DNA from: Nitrosospira multiformis
GTDB lineage: Bacteria; Pseudomonadota; Gammaproteobacteria; Burkholderiales; Nitrosomonadaceae
DNA length: 64,000 nucleotides
Assembly: GCF_900103165.1 (NCBI RefSeq)
Contig: NZ_FNKY01000001.1
Location: 2,542,001 to 2,606,000 of the forward strand
Direction of reading: 5' to 3'
In this document: in pieces, positions 60,434 through 64,000 of the stretch
Position numbering within the stretch: the first letter of the stretch is position 1
How the letters are laid out: the number at the start of each line of letters is the position of its first letter
Position numbers and translations under genes: made by a program
Notes under the pieces: model-generated
Seen by the model: the letters and a program-made list of their open reading frames with translations, nothing else
Database searches by the model: none
Told to the model about the DNA's origin: nothing

Positions 60434-60768
60434 ATATCAGCAAGCGTTTCAGCGATTTTATGAAACGAATTCTGCTCCGCAAAACAGAGTTTGCTCCGCA
60501 ATTATTTTAATTCGGTGCAATTCCACCACATCAAAACGGTTGAGTTCGCGGGAATTAAGTCCCTCGTCCTGACATCGCAAAAACAGATGGGGTTAGCGGC
60601 CCCAGGGGGAGTCGTCCAAATCCCCACCATTTCCAAGCGAAAAACGTTTGGAATTCCACCGTTAAATCACCGTGCTATAGCCGCATGATATTCAACTCCA
60701 CCGCCACCGTATTCGGAGTGAACCGTATTCAATTAAATCTGAACGTCCGCGGACTCACACGGGGCGCT
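60434..60768. other. Intergenic region after tRNA-Asn
   Basis: No gene is supported. The 65-codon open frame at 60491-60688 lacks a family match and a ribosome-binding site. No copy of the tRNA 3' end is found in it. Confidence 0.4.
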
Positions 60769-61656
60769 TTACCACGTGCGATAGGGGATAGTCGATGCAC
60801 CGACACCCTTCGTTGAATGCTGCTTGCAGCTTAATAGAAGCATCTGCACCGCATGTATGCCTCTCGTCGGGTCGATCGATGGCCCCACTAAGAGGCTGTA
60901 GATTGGCAAAAGCTCCTCATTGTTTGAGAGTGATATGTCCACAAACGGAGTCAATGTTGACTGACCAGTGCGGATTCGAATCGCTCGCGGCTCGGTTACC
61001 CACGCTTTTGATTCGGAAAGTTCCTTTCCATCAATCGGCCTAGAAACGTACATGCCATCAGATATGAGTCTCCACTCAGCTTCCTCGGAAAAGGACGGAT
61101 GCTTGAGCTGGGCAGCGAGAAGGGCAAAGTTATCCCAAAAATTCTGAATTAGAGTGTGTTGCCGCATTGAGAACTCACCAGCTGAGAGACTGTTCACCCA
61201 CGAACGGATGTCTTCCACGAACTTCGCGATGAGCTGCTGTTGTTCTTCTCTGTTGTATGTGCATCTGACAAGATGAAAGCCTGCCTTTCGGGCTGCTTCC
61301 CGCAACTCTGACGTGGAAAATCCAATCGAGTATCCTGCGACACCGCCCGCGTATGCGCGCCATAAACCGAGGCGATCCTTGTGCTCGGACATGGAGAAGA
61401 CAAATACATTTGGGTATACGTCCCATGCCTGTGGGCGCACGAAAGGAAGTACGAAAGCGAACTGCTCAGTATCACCGCATTCGAACGATGCCATCGCCTC
61501 ACGTAGCAGTTCCATGGCATAGTTGAACTCGCGAGCGTCGTTCATGTAACAAATATTGGTCGCCCAAACGACGCGGTCACGGATGATTCCAATGAGCCCA
61601 TTTTGCGTGGTGTAATGATGCAACGCTCTGGGATCTTTAGGGCCTGATTCCACCAT
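60769..61656 (-). CDS. DUF2971-like protein
   Basis: The 295-aa protein opens with LHHYTTQNGLIGIIRDRVVW and ATNICYMNDAREFNYAMEL, then VFVFSMSEHKDRLGLWRAYA. These are the N-terminal hallmarks of the DUF2971 family (a compact alpha/beta protein with conserved tyrosine, asparagine-aspartate and SxxxDxLxxWxxY). The C-terminal half has EEAEWRLIS, a further family block. Family members are frequent in phage-defence islands and beside tRNAs, but have no proven enzyme activity that I can name. This copy is intact. Confidence 0.8.
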   Translation of the reverse strand: MVESGPKDPRALHHYTTQNGLIGIIRDRVVWATNICYMNDAREFNYAMELLREAMASFECGDTEQFAFVLPFVRPQAWDVYPNVFVFSMSEHKDRLGLWRAYAGGVAGYSIGFSTSELREAARKAGFHLVRCTYNREEQQQLIAKFVEDIRSWVNSLSAGEFSMRQHTLIQNFWDNFALLAAQLKHPSFSEEAEWRLISDGMYVSRPIDGKELSESKAWVTEPRAIRIRTGQSTLTPFVDISLSNNEELLPIYSLLVGPSIDPTRGIHAVQMLLLSCKQHSTKGVGASTIPYRTW

Positions 61657-62261
61657 CTTTTATAATCTCCCGAAGCCGTAAAATCGAGTGCCGAACTAGG
61701 CTATAGAAAAGCATCATCTTAACATCTTGCCTCAAGCGCCGAATTGCATCAATGGTGAATCAAAACAACATTACGTCACCCGCTTTATGAAGCGAAATGG
61801 GAACTCTATTTTAAGTTGAATGGTTCGTAGTGAGGGTCGATCGGGGGACCAATAAGGATGTGCGTTTGGTGCCGATGGATAAGACCAATGGCATAGGTGC
61901 GGCTGGTGAAATTATTCGAGGGCAATTTCTGGCCGAAAATCTGTCGAGAAACTTTACACCCGTTCCTCAGAAGATTTGCGACAGCGCAACGCCCTTTGCA
62001 GACGAGCGAAATAAAACAATGACATATACGGAAAACAAAAATTTGGTACGGTTTATGCTTCATTTTCAGTAGCAGAAGAAACATATTATTTGTTCACCCT
62101 GCAGGCAATTCAGAACAGGGGCTGGTTCTGAATGATGATCTTCTCACCGACAGCGCAATTCCAAGTTGTGCGAGGAAGGTATTCTGGTTCGCCATTCTAA
62201 AATTACCAACGCAGCCAAGACGCCATCAAGGGCGTGTAATCCTATTTTTCCAATTTTCTAT
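61657..62261. other. Region between DUF2971 and PEP-CTERM genes
   Basis: No convincing gene is seen. An 80-codon frame at 61830 has no family match. The PEP-CTERM gene's promoter probably lies near its right end. Confidence 0.35.
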
Positions 62262-63719
62262 ATGAACAGCAAACAAGCAGGTATTCAGAAGACGATCATA
62301 GGATTGTTGGTCTTGGCTCTATCCATTTGTCCGGTTTCACCGGTACGGGCTGGGCCGATATGGGAAAACGGGCGAGCCTATACAGGAATGCTTGTGGACG
62401 GGGCGGTCGAAACGGCTGAAGCGACTATTGGACATCTGGAAACAGCCATTCAAGTCGCAGAGGCGGCGGTTGTAGCGGCCAATGCGGCTCTTTTCTCAGC
62501 AAGAGCTGCAGCAGCAGGTGCCTCGGGAACCGCGGCAGCTGCTGCACTTGCGGCAATTGGAGCCGCTGAAACTGCTGTCGCGACTGCCGAGCTTGCCCTG
62601 GCAGGAGCGACAGCAGCGGTACCGGCCACAGTCGTGGTCGCCGCTGGGGCTATCGGAGGGACATTAATCGGTGAAGCCCTGAGAGGACTTTGGGAATGGT
62701 CCTGGGGTCTAGTCAGCGACGCGACATCCTCCGATACGACTGGCCCTATTTACGCCTCAGCGACTAGTGCGGAAATGGAAGCATTGCTTCCTACTCTTGT
62801 CTCCATCGGAACCGGCTTTAACTTGACTAATACCGATTTTCTCGCAGCCGGTAGTTCTGGCTTGATTTCCCAAGCGTTTATCACTCAAGGTGCCCATATG
62901 TTCATTGGGGCTTCGCTCGGTGCAGCCGCAGCCACAGCAGGCCGCTTTGATGAGGTGCTAACTGCAGTAGCGGATCTCCAAGGTGAGTTAATTGAGTATC
63001 GCAGCACTGTTGAGGCATTTGCCGGAGTTTTGGAAAATACCTCTTTCCAATCACCTGTCGCAGGCCTTCTGGCTGCTAGAACGAATTTCGACAGTGCAGT
63101 TGCTGAAGCCAGAGCGGCTTGTCCTGCCGCTGCAGGAAGCGCATGTTCCGCAATGAATACCGCCTTAGATAATGCAGTGGCCGCTTTTCAGAGCGCCCAG
63201 GACGCTGTTGGGACAGTAGCCTTCCCTGCGCTGGTAGGTGGCTCTAACCCTGTTTTCCCTGATCTGACATTACTACGGTTTAATCAGTTTCTAAATGATA
63301 CTGCATCGTTAGGAGCAGCTGCGTTGCCTGGGCAAGAGATTGCGTTGGCCGACAGGCTGTTGCTCGAGGCCGGCGTATTTTTCCCTGGGATGACCAGTTT
63401 TGGACCAGCCATAGCAGCTTACGACGCGCTGGGTGATACCGGAGGAAAGGAGAGCGCGCTCTTTGACGCAGTTACAGGGCAGATTAACCTTGCCGACTTG
63501 CTTAGGGGGTCAGCCACGACATTATCATTAAACGGGGCTTGGTTGAACATAGATCTAGAGCAATCGCCGGTGACACAAGAGGCACGAGCTGCAGTTCCCG
63601 AACCCTCCACCCTTATGTTGCTCGGCCTCGGCGTCCTCGGCCTGTTCGGCTACGGCCGGCGCCGCCAGAAGGTGATCAGGTATTCACAAAGTGATGTGAT
63701 CCGTTCAGTAGCAGTTTGA
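62262..63719 (+). CDS. PEP-CTERM sorting-domain protein
   Basis: The 485-aa protein from ATG 62262 has a signal peptide (IIGLLVLALSICPVSPVRAG) and a C-terminal PEP-CTERM tripartite tail: VPEPSTLMLLGLGVLGLFGY then RRR, followed by an unusual 16-residue extension. The mature part is Ala-rich and helical (EAAVVAANAALFSARAAAAG, AAIGAAETAVATAELALAGA) and then of mixed fold. Such proteins are processed by exosortase EpsH/XrtA and go to the outer surface or extracellular matrix. No exosortase is in the window. The extension beyond the basic cluster is odd. Confidence 0.85.
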   Translation: MNSKQAGIQKTIIGLLVLALSICPVSPVRAGPIWENGRAYTGMLVDGAVETAEATIGHLETAIQVAEAAVVAANAALFSARAAAAGASGTAAAAALAAIGAAETAVATAELALAGATAAVPATVVVAAGAIGGTLIGEALRGLWEWSWGLVSDATSSDTTGPIYASATSAEMEALLPTLVSIGTGFNLTNTDFLAAGSSGLISQAFITQGAHMFIGASLGAAAATAGRFDEVLTAVADLQGELIEYRSTVEAFAGVLENTSFQSPVAGLLAARTNFDSAVAEARAACPAAAGSACSAMNTALDNAVAAFQSAQDAVGTVAFPALVGGSNPVFPDLTLLRFNQFLNDTASLGAAALPGQEIALADRLLLEAGVFFPGMTSFGPAIAAYDALGDTGGKESALFDAVTGQINLADLLRGSATTLSLNGAWLNIDLEQSPVTQEARAAVPEPSTLMLLGLGVLGLFGYGRRRQKVIRYSQSDVIRSVAV

Positions 63720-63857
63720 TCTAGAGTTGGTCGATGCAGTGACCCTGCCCCAGAATCGGTAGCGATTTAAAATGGAATATTCCGACTGAAAGGTTCGCCC
63801 TATTCTTTCTCAATGTACTTCGCCCTCTGCTCCATTCCTTCGAGAATCAATGGTCAG

Positions 63858-63884
63858 AATCAATGGGGTCAGACTCGATTGATT
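63858..63884. repeat. REP-like inverted repeat upstream of RAYT
   Basis: AATCAAT and ATTGATT enclose GGGGTCAGACTCG; AGAATCAATGG is also present twice in tandem. I recall the GGGGTCAGACTCGATTGATT type of motif beside REP-associated transposases. Confidence 0.5.
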
Positions 63885-63937
63885 ATAAACTAACGATGCG
63901 GTAAGTCGGCGCTTCCCCCCTGAAATAAAGGATTGTG

Positions 63938-64000
63938 ATGGCCCGCTTGTCCAGATTTATCCTTCCCGGCCAACCGCAACACGTCATCTTACGTGGCAAT
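63938..64000 (+). CDS. REP-associated tyrosine transposase (5' end only)
   Basis: The first 21 codons visible read MARLSRFILPGQPQHVILRG then Asn, which is the N-terminus of REP-associated Y1-type transposases (RAYT, IS200-like domain). The gene runs off the right edge. It may relate to REP-like sequences in the window and to the diverged fragments at 19383 and 20964. Confidence 0.85.
   Translation, partial: MARLSRFILPGQPQHVILRGN

Noticed and set aside
60358-60768. tRNA-Asn as an active island attachment site
   Set aside because: No duplicated tRNA 3' end and no integrase are visible in the window.
61830-62072. An 80-codon plus-strand frame between the DUF2971 and PEP-CTERM genes
   Set aside because: No ribosome-binding site, no recognisable family and no context supporting it.

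Overview
The window looks like a chromosomal segment of a betaproteobacterium, most plausibly a nitrifier of the Nitrosomonadaceae (Nitrosospira-like). The support is indirect: the dnaQ / rnhA / methyltransferase block divergent from gloB, a transaldolase - gnd - pgl pentose-phosphate neighbourhood, a PEP-CTERM protein, a CzcCBA efflux operon carrying a PII-like gene, and a REP-associated transposase. No rRNA or amo/hao gene is present to settle it.

Layout. 1-3.8 kb: a beta-carbonic-anhydrase-like gene (TTG start, runs off the left edge) faces a sigma-54 activator, with a consensus-matching sigma-54 promoter between them; then a frameshifted resolvase relic and a HigBA-like toxin-antitoxin pair. 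3.9-17.8 kb: four very large, GC-rich, tightly spaced genes on the minus strand (644, 1639, 1201 and 1100 aa), one with a DUF6603-type region. Their function is unknown and this is the strongest candidate for an undescribed system. 17.8-22.8 kb: a gene-poor, decayed stretch with a HAF-repeat protein relic, a 320-aa orphan protein with a clear terminator, a duplicated RAYT-like fragment, an AraC-type regulator and a MITE-like repeat. 22.8-28.4 kb: ogt, then an accessory minus-strand operon encoding a malate-dehydrogenase homologue, a citrate-synthase homologue with a changed catalytic position, an NMNAT-like nucleotidyltransferase, an unknown protein and a zinc-ribbon methyltransferase. 28.5-33.7 kb: S41 peptidase, amidohydrolase, uracil-DNA-glycosylase-like and small exported proteins. 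34-38 kb: a two-TM CBS protein converging on a SIR2-TPR protein. 38-44.2 kb: PII-like gene plus RND metal efflux, bracketed by a dnaQ relic on one side and intact dnaQ on the other.

44.5-60.4 kb is mostly core metabolism: dnaQ, rnhA, methyltransferase, gloB, two transaldolases, 6-phosphogluconate dehydrogenase, 6-phosphogluconolactonase, DoxX, a TetR regulator with a paired operator, two paralogous coiled-coil envelope proteins under a shared promoter motif, a SufR-like regulator, an AHL-lactonase-like hydrolase and tRNA-Asn. 60.7-64 kb holds a DUF2971 protein, a PEP-CTERM protein and the start of a REP-associated transposase.

At least three families of small non-autonomous repeats are scattered through the window. 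One family (TIR CCTAAATCCGGCAGTTG, six copies in long, middle and short forms, two with 5-bp target duplications) repeatedly lies directly upstream of genes. Another has a terminal repeat that supplies the stop codon of the SIR2-TPR gene.
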